64,000 nt of DNA from assembly GCF_040802235.1 (NCBI RefSeq), contig NC_133161.1:13037001-13101000 (forward strand), written 5' to 3'. Source of the stretch: Manis javanica (taxonomy: Eukaryota; Chordata; Mammalia; Pholidota; Manidae). The translations under genes and the position numbers were made by a program. Positions 34,111-46,200 of this stretch are shown here, piece after piece; the stretch's first letter is position 1; each line of letters begins with the position of its first letter. The notes under the pieces were generated by a model, which worked only from the letters and a program-made list of their open reading frames with translations, was not told where the DNA came from and ran no database searches.

Positions 34111-34180
34111 AGAGAAGAAATAATGTAAATCATTCACTCTCTAAACATTAAGGTCAAAAGTGAGGAAAGTCAGGGAGACC
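34111..34180 (+). other. SLC37A3: SLC37A3 exon 2, 5' UTR part
   Basis: The acceptor gtctttccag ends at 34110, preceded by a good branch-point candidate (gctaata near 34085). The 70 untranslated bases include an ATG directly followed by TAA. Confidence 0.75.
34123..34128 (+). promoter_or_regulatory. Start-stop upstream ORF
   Basis: ATGTAA: a minimal uORF of one codon with A at -3, ending 52 bases before the main ATG. It exists in the mRNA only if exon 2 is spliced as inferred. Confidence 0.6.
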
Positions 34181-34269
34181 ATGGCATGGCCAAATATTTT
34201 TCAAAGAGGAACTTTGCTGTCCCGGTTCAGCCACCACCATGTTGTTGTCTTCCTGCTCACTTTCTTCAG
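34181..34269 (+). CDS. SLC37A3: SLC37A3 start exon (residues 1-30)
   Basis: Starts Met-Ala-Trp-Pro and contains the His-rich turn HHH (18-20) leading into membrane segment 1. It ends in phase 2 with donor gtacttgg. Confidence 0.95.
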
Positions 34270-37200
34270 GTACTTGGATTGCTAATGTGCTCTTGTATTT
34301 TTTTCCCCATTGAGGGAGATATTTATTGCGTGGCAAGTGTTTAATACAGTAATTGGCATGGATGCATCAATGAAGTACGACAAACTACTCCTTCTGTTGT
34401 ACTTTCTGATAGGTCCAATGCAGTAAGTCCTCCAGGGCTGTTTTGTCCATTTGCCTCAGTGTATGGAGTCATTTTTGGTTGGAGTGCTGGCTGGAGGGAG
34501 CCTCTTGTATCTAGTGTGTTGAGACCAGGGGTTCAGTTAAACCTCCTGTGATGCACAGGACAGCCCCCGACAGTGGAGAATCTCTGGGACCAAACTGTCA
34601 GTAGTGCTGTGGCTGAGTAACCCTGATCGAATAAAAAGTCCTGTATTTGTTAAACCAGGAGCTTGAGAACACAGGATGTGCACACTCAGGGAACAGTGAG
34701 TGCCTCCATGAGCAGTAAAGATGGTATGAGACAATTGTAAGGAACTTCGATAACTCATGTGAGATCATGGGTGTTAGCATGTTTCTCATTCTGCGGCCCT
34801 CAGTGGCTCTCTTTAGTGGTCTGTAGATAACATAAACCAGACTGTTTGGTGATAGGATCGTGTTATTTGTCAGCTGTGACTCAGCTATTTTGATTATTTC
34901 TTCTGCATAAATTTTATATTAATCTTTACTGAAGGTGCCACAAATGATGATGGTTTGTTTGTTTGTTTTTATGGCAGAAACTAGGAAAATCCATAATTAT
35001 TGATAGGTAATTTGGATGCTTGGTTTAGGAATGTCTGTTTATGTGGTGGTGGGGGAGGCATTAGTATGAAGAAAACACAGGGCTCTAGAAGAAGCTATGA
35101 ATGGCTAAAGCAATGAGTGGCCATTGGTTGCTAATGACTTAAAATCCTTTCCAGAACTGCAACCTTGATTTAGAGCAGATTGAGATTGGTCACATCTCCA
35201 TCTTCTAAGTCCAGAGATAAATTGAGAGTGAACACAGGCACATATTTAAAGGAGACTAGTCAATTTTTTCCTTGCTTAGCAGAGACTGTTTCAATTGGTA
35301 GTTCCTCTAAAGCAGTAGTTTTCCTTTCTTTCCTTTTTTTTAAAGAGAAGAATCCTAAAATTAAATAAAACAAATGGGAATATATCTGTGATTTCATTGA
35401 ATGCCATTTTCTTTGCTATTCATTTAGATGGTTTTCTTCTCTCTTTTATAGTTACTCGTTGCTCCACGCGTCAAGAAAAACTTTTAGCAATGTCAAAGTC
35501 AGTATCTCTAATCAGTGGACCCCAAGTGATTTTAACAAATCTGTTGAGCTGCCTGTAGAGGTAAGCAGAACAAAGGGCTGGAATGGATTTAAGAAGAGAA
35601 CTGTGCTCGTCCCTGAATTCTTCTTAAATTCTTCTATTTTGTTTCATTCATCTGCTTAGGACTCTAAAATGGCCTGTTGTTTCCAATGGCATAAAATCCA
35701 AGCTATTCTGTGTGATTTCTTTCTTAGTTTGCTCTAGTTCAGGCCTGTTTTACTATTCCCACCAGCTTGTTTCTCCCTGCTTTGAAGTCATACAATTCTG
35801 GCAAGGCTATTTATTGAGTTTCACAAATACCATACTCATTTCTGCCTTTGAGATTTTGCTCATCTTCTTTTGTATGCTCTTCCACGTTCTTCCCAGCCAT
35901 TTAAATTTTGCTTTTCCTTTTGGGTTAAGATAAAATGTCACTTTTTTCTATCAAGTTTTTCCCCAGCTTCTGCTAATTTTTTTTCCTTCCAAATTGTGCA
36001 TACTGTATGTTATATAGCTTAATGTCTCAGTATTTCAGTTACTTGTGTCTTCCCTAAGAGTCTTGAGATCAGGGAAATATATCCAGTTCTTTTAATTAAT
36101 ATTCATAGTGTGTTCTTAAAAATTATTTCCCCTATTTGGATTAATTCAAAGTTGACATAAATTTATAGGTTCTGTATACTCACATATGTAGTAATTCAGT
36201 AATTGTATATTGAGAGTCTGTCTTGCATAAACACTGTTCTAGAAGCCCTTCCTAATGGAGCAGACATTCTAGTAGAGATGGTTCTGAAAAGTTTTTATCA
36301 AATTTAAGTTATTAGGAACTTTTGAAAGGAAAGATGTTAAGAATAGAGGGCTAAATATCAGACTGAGTCTTGGTTAGTGCTATGTGTACAGTGAGTATGT
36401 CTAAATGATCATTAACTGACGTATTACAAACCTGCCAGGCAGTATAGAACCTGTCTTTGTCATTATTGAAACAAGACCACCCAACTTCTGCTTTACTACT
36501 TCTTGGGAGAAGAAACTCCCTATCTTCTGACATGGACAACTTCCTATTCAACTCTCATTATGAGGAAGTTCTTTCTTATATTGAGGTAAAAGTGTTCTAT
36601 TTTTTAATTTTGAGCTTGAGTTTTATCTTCAATGCTAAGTTGATTCCTGCTGCATGACAGCCAATTATTTGCAGAAAACCTGTCTTCCTGTTTAGTCTGC
36701 TCCTTCAACTGTACTTTAGTGACACTGCACTAAATGTGCTGTTGCAGGAATGGTCTGACCAATATACAGAAGAGTAGGATTTAATTTAGGCACTACAGTT
36801 TTGGTTATGCTGCCTAAGGCTGCTTTTGTTTTTTAGGTAGTGAAGTTGAGGGTTCCCAAGATCATTTCCAGGTTTGATAATTCACTAAGAAGACTCACAG
36901 GACTCCACATATAGTCACACTTACAGCTATGATTTATTACAGTGAAAGGATGAAGTGAAGAATCACCAAAGGGGAAAGCGCAAAGTTTGGGGAGGTCTGG
37001 AGAAACCAGATGCAAGCGTCCAAGAGTCCTTTTCCAGTGGAGTCACACAGGGTGTGCTTATTTCTGCTTAGATATTTTATTTACTTATTCTAACTGCTGC
37101 TAAAATAGGTTTCACCATTCTGAATTTCAGAACTATGGATTACGTAGTTTGGACAGATTGGTTATACAAAAGTCAAGTTCAGGCTTATCCTGGGTCTTTG

Positions 37201-40200
37201 TATTTCCGTACCTGCCCTCACGAGAACAGTGCTGGCTGTCCGTTCCTTTCTTTGGACTTCAAAGTCTAGGTTTCTTCTTTCCTGAGGCCTGCTGCAGGGA
37301 GCGGAGTGTCTCAGGTGACGTGTGCTTTCACTCCTCCTGTGCTGTTGGGTGTTAGCTGTCTGAACTCTAGTTTCCCTTTCAGTCTTTTCCAAAGTGGAAA
37401 GGGTTCTTAGAACCAGAAGTTTATATAAAATTAGTCTGAAAAATGTTTTACCAGTGTATCATTAAACATTTCTTAAGTGTCCTACATAGTATCCTCAAGA
37501 GGTATTTGTAGCTTTCATTTTTATGCATAGCTATCTTAGGTGATTTACAAAAGAAATTAAGCAGACACAGTCTTTTTATTTTATTTTTAAATTAAATTAA
37601 TTATTTTTATTAAAGTTTCATTGATGTACAACCTTATGATAGTTTTACATAAATAACACTGTGGTTTCAGCATTCACCCATATTATCAAGTCCTCACCCC
37701 CTCTGTTAAGGTCTCAGTCTGTCAGCATAGTAAGATGCTATAGAGTCATTACTTCAGGCACAGTCTCTTTACCTTGAGAATTTATAATGGATTGCATGGA
37801 AATGGACAAACATTGAAAAAAGTAAGTGAATATAATATAAGATCTGTGTTTATAGATAATAAAGAGGAAAAGTTAAATCTAGTATTTGAGGACAACTTGA
37901 CTGAAAATTGTAAACAAAAATTTGTTCTTTTAAATTAAAAAGCCTTCCACCTCCAGACAGTACACTCTTTCCATGAGAATAGTGTGCGGGAGTCTAAACT
38001 TCTCTCCAGGAGAGGGAAGTGAGTTTCAAGGCGTCCTCAGCGGTCCATCTCTGCCTCACCTCAGCTCCTCCTCCTCTGCAGATTCTTACAAAAGCTGATA
38101 CCACTTGCCTTAGGCAGAGTACAGACCTGAGAACCAAGGCAGCGTCAACTCATCCTCTGCTCACCACCTCACCACCTCACCACCTCAGGAAGCTCTCCGT
38201 GTCAGTAGTGTCCCCACCCCCTTGCACAACCCTTAGTTTGTGACACACATTCTCAGGAAACCCACACTGTGACCTTTCATATGTGCACATCATTTCATGC
38301 TTCCAGGAAGTGCCCCAGCATGGTGCAACCGCAGTAGCTTAGTTCAGCCTGTCCCCCCACTGCACAGGAAACCCCTCCGTACATACAGCCAGTACACTCA
38401 AAATTATTGCACATATGTGCAGGCTGGCTTGAATCACTGGAGTGTGTGGGATTTTAACATGTTAAAGTCATTAAATGTTGGATGAGTGACTGTATGCTTG
38501 GCCCATTTCTCACCTACTAGTATAGTTGTCTTGATCTGAGCTACATTACTGAAGTAAACTTTCTTGACTAGACTTTTTCTTTTATCTTATTTTCTGAATC
38601 TTTTTGTTAGTTCTACTTTGTTTTTTTAGTTTTTAGTTTAGTTTTGTTTTCCTCTTGTAAAGTAGGCAATCAAAAGTATATTTCAGCTGAATTCTGGCAG
38701 TAAAACAGAGAAAAGCTGTTTAAAATTTATCAGTTCTTGTGAAAGTCACACCTGCAGGAAGTTTGGTGACTTGAGAGAGTAAAGAGAACCCCCTGAGACA
38801 GAGCCAGCAGCTTGAGGCCCCTGTCTTTAGCTCACATTGATATGTGCCAAACGGGGCTTAGTCCTGGGTCCTAATGAAACCATATGACATCAGGGACAAA
38901 GATTGTGGGCAGGAGAAAATATGGCAAAATAACTCTAATTGGAGAAATTTAAGGCTCTAGTTGCCATGCTGAAATGCTAGATGTTCAATAAATATTTGTT
39001 GAGCAATAAAAATTACTAATTTTATTTAATCTAGCCCCCAAGTACACTATTTTTAATATTCTGTGTGATGAAGCAGAAAGTATGCATATCTGCCAAATAC
39101 CCAAATCTGAATAATTGTCGCTTGTCTGCAGTGCACCCAACTGTGCAGGTGCTTTTCCTCAAGAAGCTGTATTACTTTGGTTGACAGAAGTGCTTTATTT
39201 ATGCTTTCTACCTTGTCACACAGAATATTAAAAAAGAAGTGGACTCGGGCCAGATTTAATAAAATTAATAATATTTACTGCTCAGCAAATATTTAGTGAG
39301 CATTGAGCATGTGCCAGGGATATTATGTGAAATTGGCTTAAAGCTGGGAGTGTGGAAATAAAGTATACAGTGCTTACTGGTATAGGGGATGTAACTTGTG
39401 ATTCATGCTAAGGCACAGGAGTTTCACCCACCACTACTTTTGCACCATCAATGGACAAGTCAAAGGGAAAAAGCAGATAACGTTTCAGTGTTATGCAGAT
39501 AGTTTTGACCTTGTGGACCTTTTTGCATTGTGTTGCCTTATCTACGGAGTGCTAAATCACTTTTCAACATCACCAGGTTTCCGAGAGGGTGGGCAGAGGT
39601 TGTATGAGAAACAAAGTCTGACAGACACCAGCAGGGACTGACTTGCTCTTGTTGCAGATCTGGAGCAGCAACCGTTTGTTTCCCAGTGCAGAGGAAGCCA
39701 CTCTTTTCCTTGGAACACTGGATACTATTTTCCTCTTCTCCTATGCAGTGGTAAGTTTTAGAATTCTAAAGTTTTAAGTTGAGGAAAGATGTAAAAGGAA
39801 ATGACTCTAAACCTTTTGAAGTTCATGAAGGACTTTGAATTTGCTGGCTGAGGAGAGTTCAATATTGCTGATGTGTATATCTTGTGCCCTTGCCACCCAA
39901 CCATCCATCCATGCATTTGATAAATATTTATTGAGCACCGGTGCCAGATACTTTCCTAGTAGTAGTCATTAGTGAGTATCACAGGAAAAATCCCTACCTT
40001 TATAAAGCTTATATTGGGGTGGGTACTAAGGGAGCTGGGTAGTAACACAGTGTTATAAATAAGTAAATTATGGAGCATATTTAAAAGTGGTAAATGCTGT
40101 AGAGAAAATTAAAGCAGGAAAAAGGGTATAAATAGCCCTGGATGGGTTGTAGTTTTAAGTAGGGTGGCTGGGGCAGCCCTTGTGTAAAAAGAGATTATTT

Positions 40201-43200
40201 GAACAAAGACCTGATGTGGGTAAGTGAGGTCACTGTGACCAGGTATGAGTGGCAGGAGTGAGGCTGAAGAGATCATGGGGCTCAGATCTGTAGGGCTTTG
40301 GTGCCTTGGTCAGGGCTTTGGCTGTAACCCTGAGTGAGAGGGGAGCCCTGGAAGGTTTTGCACGGAGGAGTGTCAGGATCTGGCTTACATCAGGAGGGGT
40401 GCACCTGACTCTCTAGGAGACTAGTCTGTAGGGGAGAACAGGGAGATGAGTTAGTATTCTAATTTTGAGGTGAAGGATGATGGTACCTTGGTTCCAAGGA
40501 TAGCAGGAATAAAGGTAGAAGATGGAGATTTTAGCTCTGCTTTGAAGGTAGAGCTAATAACATTTTTCTTTGCTCAACATGTTCTATAAGAGAAAGAGAG
40601 GTGTGAAGGACAACTCACGGGTGGAAGCGTCACAGTGGAGTTGAGGACTGGGGGAAGGGCAGGCTTTGGGAGAAATCACTTTTGGAAATGTCACATTTGA
40701 GATACTATTATTGCCCAAATGACGAAGAGTAGACACTCGTTTATGATTCTGGAGTTCAAGGTCAGGTTCAGGCTGGCGGTTCAGACTTCAGAGTCCTTAG
40801 CATATAGATGACTTTCAGAATTCTGAGCCTGGATGAAATCATCAGGAGGTAGGAGAGGATGGGGGAGAGGAGGGACAGCTGAGCTGTAGGGCTTCCAGTG
40901 TTTAGAGGGCAGGAGGATGAGGAATGGCAGGGGAGGCTGAGGGGGGCAGAAAGGAGGAGAGCCTCCGGGGGCTGGTATACTGGGAGCCATGCTAGGAGGG
41001 CAGGGGCTAACTTACTGTCTGAGGTGGTCTTTCGGGATTGGGCTGCCAGAATCTCTGTCTGGTTGTAGGGAACTCTGGTGGCTGCTCAATTAGAGCTGTG
41101 GGGCCAGTGGCAACAGCGGGAGCCATGCACTGAAGGAGCAGTCACATCTTTTCTTCTAGCATTATCTTCCCTCTTTAAAATGTTATAAAAAGTCTTTTCT
41201 TTATGAATGTCCATGTGATGTGAAAAATACTGGGTGCAAGTCCCAAAGTCATCTCTAAGTGTTCATTTGGGTAATTATTAGCATCTCTTTTCTTCAAAGA
41301 GGAAACTTAGAGAAGCAGTTGGAGCAGATCTTAGGTCATTTAGCCTCACTACTTCCCTGGGTGTTTTCTGTTCGAAATCCCAATGTATAGTCGTTTGTCT
41401 TAGGCTGGAGCAGTCCAGTAATGCTTCTCTCCAAGCCTTCCATGGAGTATTTTAAGAAGCTGGAAAGACCACATCTGCCACTGTCCACTAGCTATGTTAA
41501 ACTTGGTTTTGAAATGGTATTAACCTTCTGTTGACATTTACAGAGTTATGATAGTAATACCTACCTGCAGGATTATATCGGTTTAGGAGATGAAAGATAA
41601 GTGCCATGAAGAATCAGCTATCACAGTTCTGTGTATTGAGCTGCATCGCCTTCTGTACCTTCCAGGCATTGTACAGGCATTTGGAGCAACAGAATAAATT
41701 GATTCTGTAATCTGAAACATATTTGAGAGCTCTTCTTCACCCCCTTTACTGTATGTAGCATGAGAGCGCGTGAGTGACTGCTATCGAACATAGAACCTAA
41801 TGCTTACTGGTATCTCTTTTGAGGTAGTGAAAGCTTGACACTTGTGAGGGAGAGACATTTATTATGACATACATCATCTAAATATTCTCTAGTATAGATA
41901 GAGTCCATTTACTAAAAACACTTATATCTGAATTTGGCCTACTTACTCTGCTGTGCTGGCCTTGCTTCCCCTTGTGGTGTGTAGCACAGTGGCTAAGATC
42001 AGGGGCTTCCTGAGGCCTGGACAGCCTGCGATTCAGTCCCTCTTCTGCAGTTTCCTAGCGATTATTTCTCAGCTGCAGCTTCCGCATTTGAATACCTCCA
42101 CCAAGGGCTGTAGACAGGGTTATAGGAGTCACCGTGAGGCATTTGGAATAATGCCTGTCTATAGAGGGCAAGCAAGATCCATATTTGAGTTTTGTTTTTT
42201 TTCTTCTTTCCTTCCTGTCTTCTAATGAATTTAGGTTTATAGTCACAGTATTTATTCCTTTTACATATTTATGAAAGAAACCTAAAATATGGTGTCTTGG
42301 TTCTAGTCTGCCTTGCTGCCATGACCTCAGCATTTTAATTTCTGCTACTCATAGGGAGGAGAGCAGAATGCAGGACATTTGTAACCATCTTCAGCTAATT
42401 ATTGTCTCTGCCTCCCTCCTCTCCCTGCCTCATGATGTCATGAAACCCAAGGGTCAGATTAAACAGGCAGTGCATGTGTCCCAGAAGCTTCTGTTCTGCA
42501 GGACATGTAACACATCTTAATTCAGAATGCAAATGGCCAGGAGGAATCCCTTTGGGTAAGCAGATAACTGGTGCCTAGGAGTATTTGTTCTAGAAAATGA
42601 AATACATTTATGTGCTTGTTTTGTTAGAATTATTGGGTTTTTTTTCCAGTCTCCATTTAGGAAGTTAGGGGATGAGGTAGAACCAAAGTTTCCACTAGAT
42701 GGTGATGACTTACTTGTGCATTAGATGTTTATAGTGTAGTGTGCAGAAGCCCATTGTCATTTCATGAGACATTTGTGAAACTGATACAGACAGCTCATCT
42801 AGGCATGAGGATGAGGTTTACTTTTAAGTTATCTCAGTGTTTTGTGTCTCATTTGCTTTGCAGTGCATTTTACTTGTTCAGGCTGTGTTGTTTTCAGAGT
42901 TGTAAAATAAAATGCTGTGTTTTTAGGGCCTTTTCATCAGTGGTATTGTTGGAGATCGGCTTAATTTACGATGGGTTCTGTCTTTTGGCATGTGCTCTTC
43001 TGCATTAGTGGTAAGTCGGAAAGATATTATTATTATTATTGTTACTATTTTGGCCAGATGTTTTAGAATCCAAGTAATCCCCCCTGCTTTTATAGGTAGA
43101 ATAGAAGAGTAAAATTACTCTTCATTTTCCCGATCCCTTTTGTGTGCCTTTCAGTTAGGGAGACTTCTAAAGTATGAGTTGGATCACGCCCTTCCTTGAC

Positions 43201-46200
43201 TCAGTCACCTCACCGGTGAAGTCAGAGAGAGCATAAACAGCATGGCACTAGTGCTCTGCCGAACCTGCTCCCGGCCCGCGTCTGTCAGTGTGCCCCACCA
43301 CCTTGTGGTGGCCAAGCTAAACTATTTTCCTTGGCCCTAGCATGCCAGGTTCCTTTCTGCCCCGGTGCTTTTGCTCCTGTTCCTCCTGCCGCAAGTGGCT
43401 GTCTTCAGCTCTCCATAGTCTAACTGAGCATCTCCTTCAAGTCATTGGCCAAATGACACTTCTTTCATAAAAGCCTGACTTCACGGACACCGCGGCTGGG
43501 AGGAACCATTCCCTCTCTCAGCTCCTGTACTGGTTATTTCTTTGCAGGCACTTACACTGTCTACTACTTGGCCTACTTACTGCTGTGTTGGCCTTGCTTC
43601 CCCTTGTAGTGTGTAGCACAGTGGCTAAGATCAGGGGCTTCCTGAGGCCTGGACAGCCTGCGATTCAGTCCCTCTTCTGCAGTTTCCTAGCGATGATTTC
43701 TCAGCTGCAGCTTCCGCATTTGAATACCTCCACCAGGGGCTGTAGACAGGGTTATAGGAGTCACCGTGAGGCATTTGGAACAATGCCTGTCTATAGAGGG
43801 CAAGCAAGATCCATATTTGAGTCTTTTTTTTTTTTCTTTTTCCTTCCTGTCTTCTAATGAGGAATGTTTACTGATTGAATAAAAGCATGGAGTTTAGACC
43901 CCACTACTGTTTTTCAGTGTCTGCATTTTAGAGATTGAAGCACTTTAATCACAGGCTGCTCATCTACACCTATACATACAATTTAAAACATATAAACAGA
44001 TTTTGTGTTTTTTACATTTTTGAAAAGCTGATGTACATAAACTCATCCTTTTTGGTATGTGCTACCACCACCCTCTCCCCCCAGCCTCTGGCAACCACTG
44101 ATTTTTTTGTCCTTAGAGTTTGGCTTGTTCCAGAATGTCATGTAACTGGAACCATAAGTATTATACATAACCATTTTTTGACTACAAATAAAGTATCCAC
44201 TTGAGCAAAATGCCTGGAAAAAAGCAGTCACTTGATGAATGCTACTGAATGATTGAGCAGATCACAAGTCACATTGGCTCACTTAGTAGCTGCAGAAATA
44301 ACACGGGTGCTTCCCAGTTATTTGGGAATGTGTGGGCATCAGGCTGGCCAAATGTACAAACATGCACTCATTTCCCACAGCACAGACCTGAGGAAGAGGG
44401 AATGGCAGTAGTTGTAAAATGAGGTTGAACAGCACGGACTTACTTTTTACCATTGAAGGTATAAGTTGGAGGGCTGATCATCATGAGTTATGTTGTTTGG
44501 CATCTTTGTCCCTCCAGTCAGTGGTGGCTTAGTGGCGTCTCACCTGCTCAGTGCTGCTCCGAGCAGAAGCATCTGAAGAGTTGGCCACACTGCTGTTGGG
44601 CCCCTGACATTTGGTTCCTGGAGTCCCGTCATGCGGGAACGTGAATGGTGAGCAAGGCTGCTACGAGTGTCCAGGTGGATGTTACATGTCCTTTTTCTTC
44701 CGTCTTCCCTTAGGTGTTTGTCTTTGGCACTCTCACAGAGTGGCTGCATTTCTACAACAAGGGCCTGTACTGCTGCCTGTGGATTGTGAACGGCCTGCTG
44801 CAATCCACTGGTTGGCCCTGTGTGGTTGCTGTTATGGGCAACTGGTTTGGGAAAGCTGGGTAAGCTACTTCCTTCCTCTTTAATTTCTGTTTTCAAGTAG
44901 TTTTAATGTAGGATTCTTCAGATTTGTCATCAGTTAACTTGACCCCTTCAACACTAACCACATCTTCCCACTATTTCAGAAAGTTACAGTAGTTCAGGGA
45001 ACAATTTCACATCAAAGTATATTAGAAGTGGTGCAACCTTCTGGATGATGTAGCCTGGGGAGATGCATTCGTGACACTTTCCTGGTCATGATGGGATTTT
45101 GAGTGTGGCTGAGGCAGTACATCTCTCAATTAAAAAAAAAAATCTTCCCGTGAGAGAGCATAAATAATATAACATGATAAGATAAATCTCACATGCCATC
45201 CCACCATGTACCTTTCTGTGGATTTGGCCTTCTCTTCCCTTTTTTGAGACTCAGAGATCTAGTTTAACTTTCTTACATTAAAGATAAGGAAACTGAGGCC
45301 AAACGTTATTCATGGGTCTTGCCTAAGGTGTCGTAACAAAGGCACTAATAAGATGAAGATGAAGAATGCCAAACTTGGGGGCTTAAAAGCCCACATTGGA
45401 CATTTATTCCCTAAACCTTCAAATAGTTACCAGATTATATATGAGTTTGTGTGTGGTGTGGGCTGTGGCATGAGGATGGGTGTCTGATAAAGTATCTTCT
45501 AGGCCCCCAGGAAGAAGAACCATATACCTAATTTACAGGATGGAAAATAAGTCGAGATACCAAAGACTTGACTTTATTGTTTAAAATTGTTGTGACACTC
45601 TGATTTCAAGAATATTATTACTTTGGATTTCTATCCTTTTTCCTGGGTAAATATTTATATGCTGTGAGATACACATTGATATCATTGATGGTTCTTTTTT
45701 GTTTATATACTCTATTAAATAGGATGCCTCAGACATTATTGCCACCATGGTGATGAGTGCATATTCTGACCAGTCCCTCTCTGTTTTCAGGTTTCCCCAG
45801 TGTCATAATGGAAATAATGATGCTTTCTGGCTAATGATCTGTCATGTTGTGAAAGTTCAGCTATAAAATGTCTTGTGGTTCGAACAAGCATCACTCAATG
45901 AGAATGCTGTGATTGTATGTCAGTGTGCTAGTGGTTTCTGTTTCACTCTAGCATCTCTGGTTTAACAATTGGTTTTAAGAGGTGTTTGTTCCCTTATGAT
46001 ATTTTAGTTTTCATTTGGTGTAGGTGTCTGCTTGTATACGGGTTATTTTTACTAATTTTTTCAGGTAATTTTTTTCATCCATGTTTTTTGAAAATTATAT
46101 AAAATCCACTTGCTTATTGTAGAAAAGCCAGATAATACAAATGAACAAAGAGGAACAAATCAAAACCACCTGAAATCCTATCACTCAAGGATAATCACTT

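Noticed and set aside
41953-43857. Two near-identical 90-codon frames taken as a duplicated gene
   Set aside because: They lie inside the duplicated MIR-derived direct repeats, end in the T-run and have no protein motif. The duplication is real, the gene is not.
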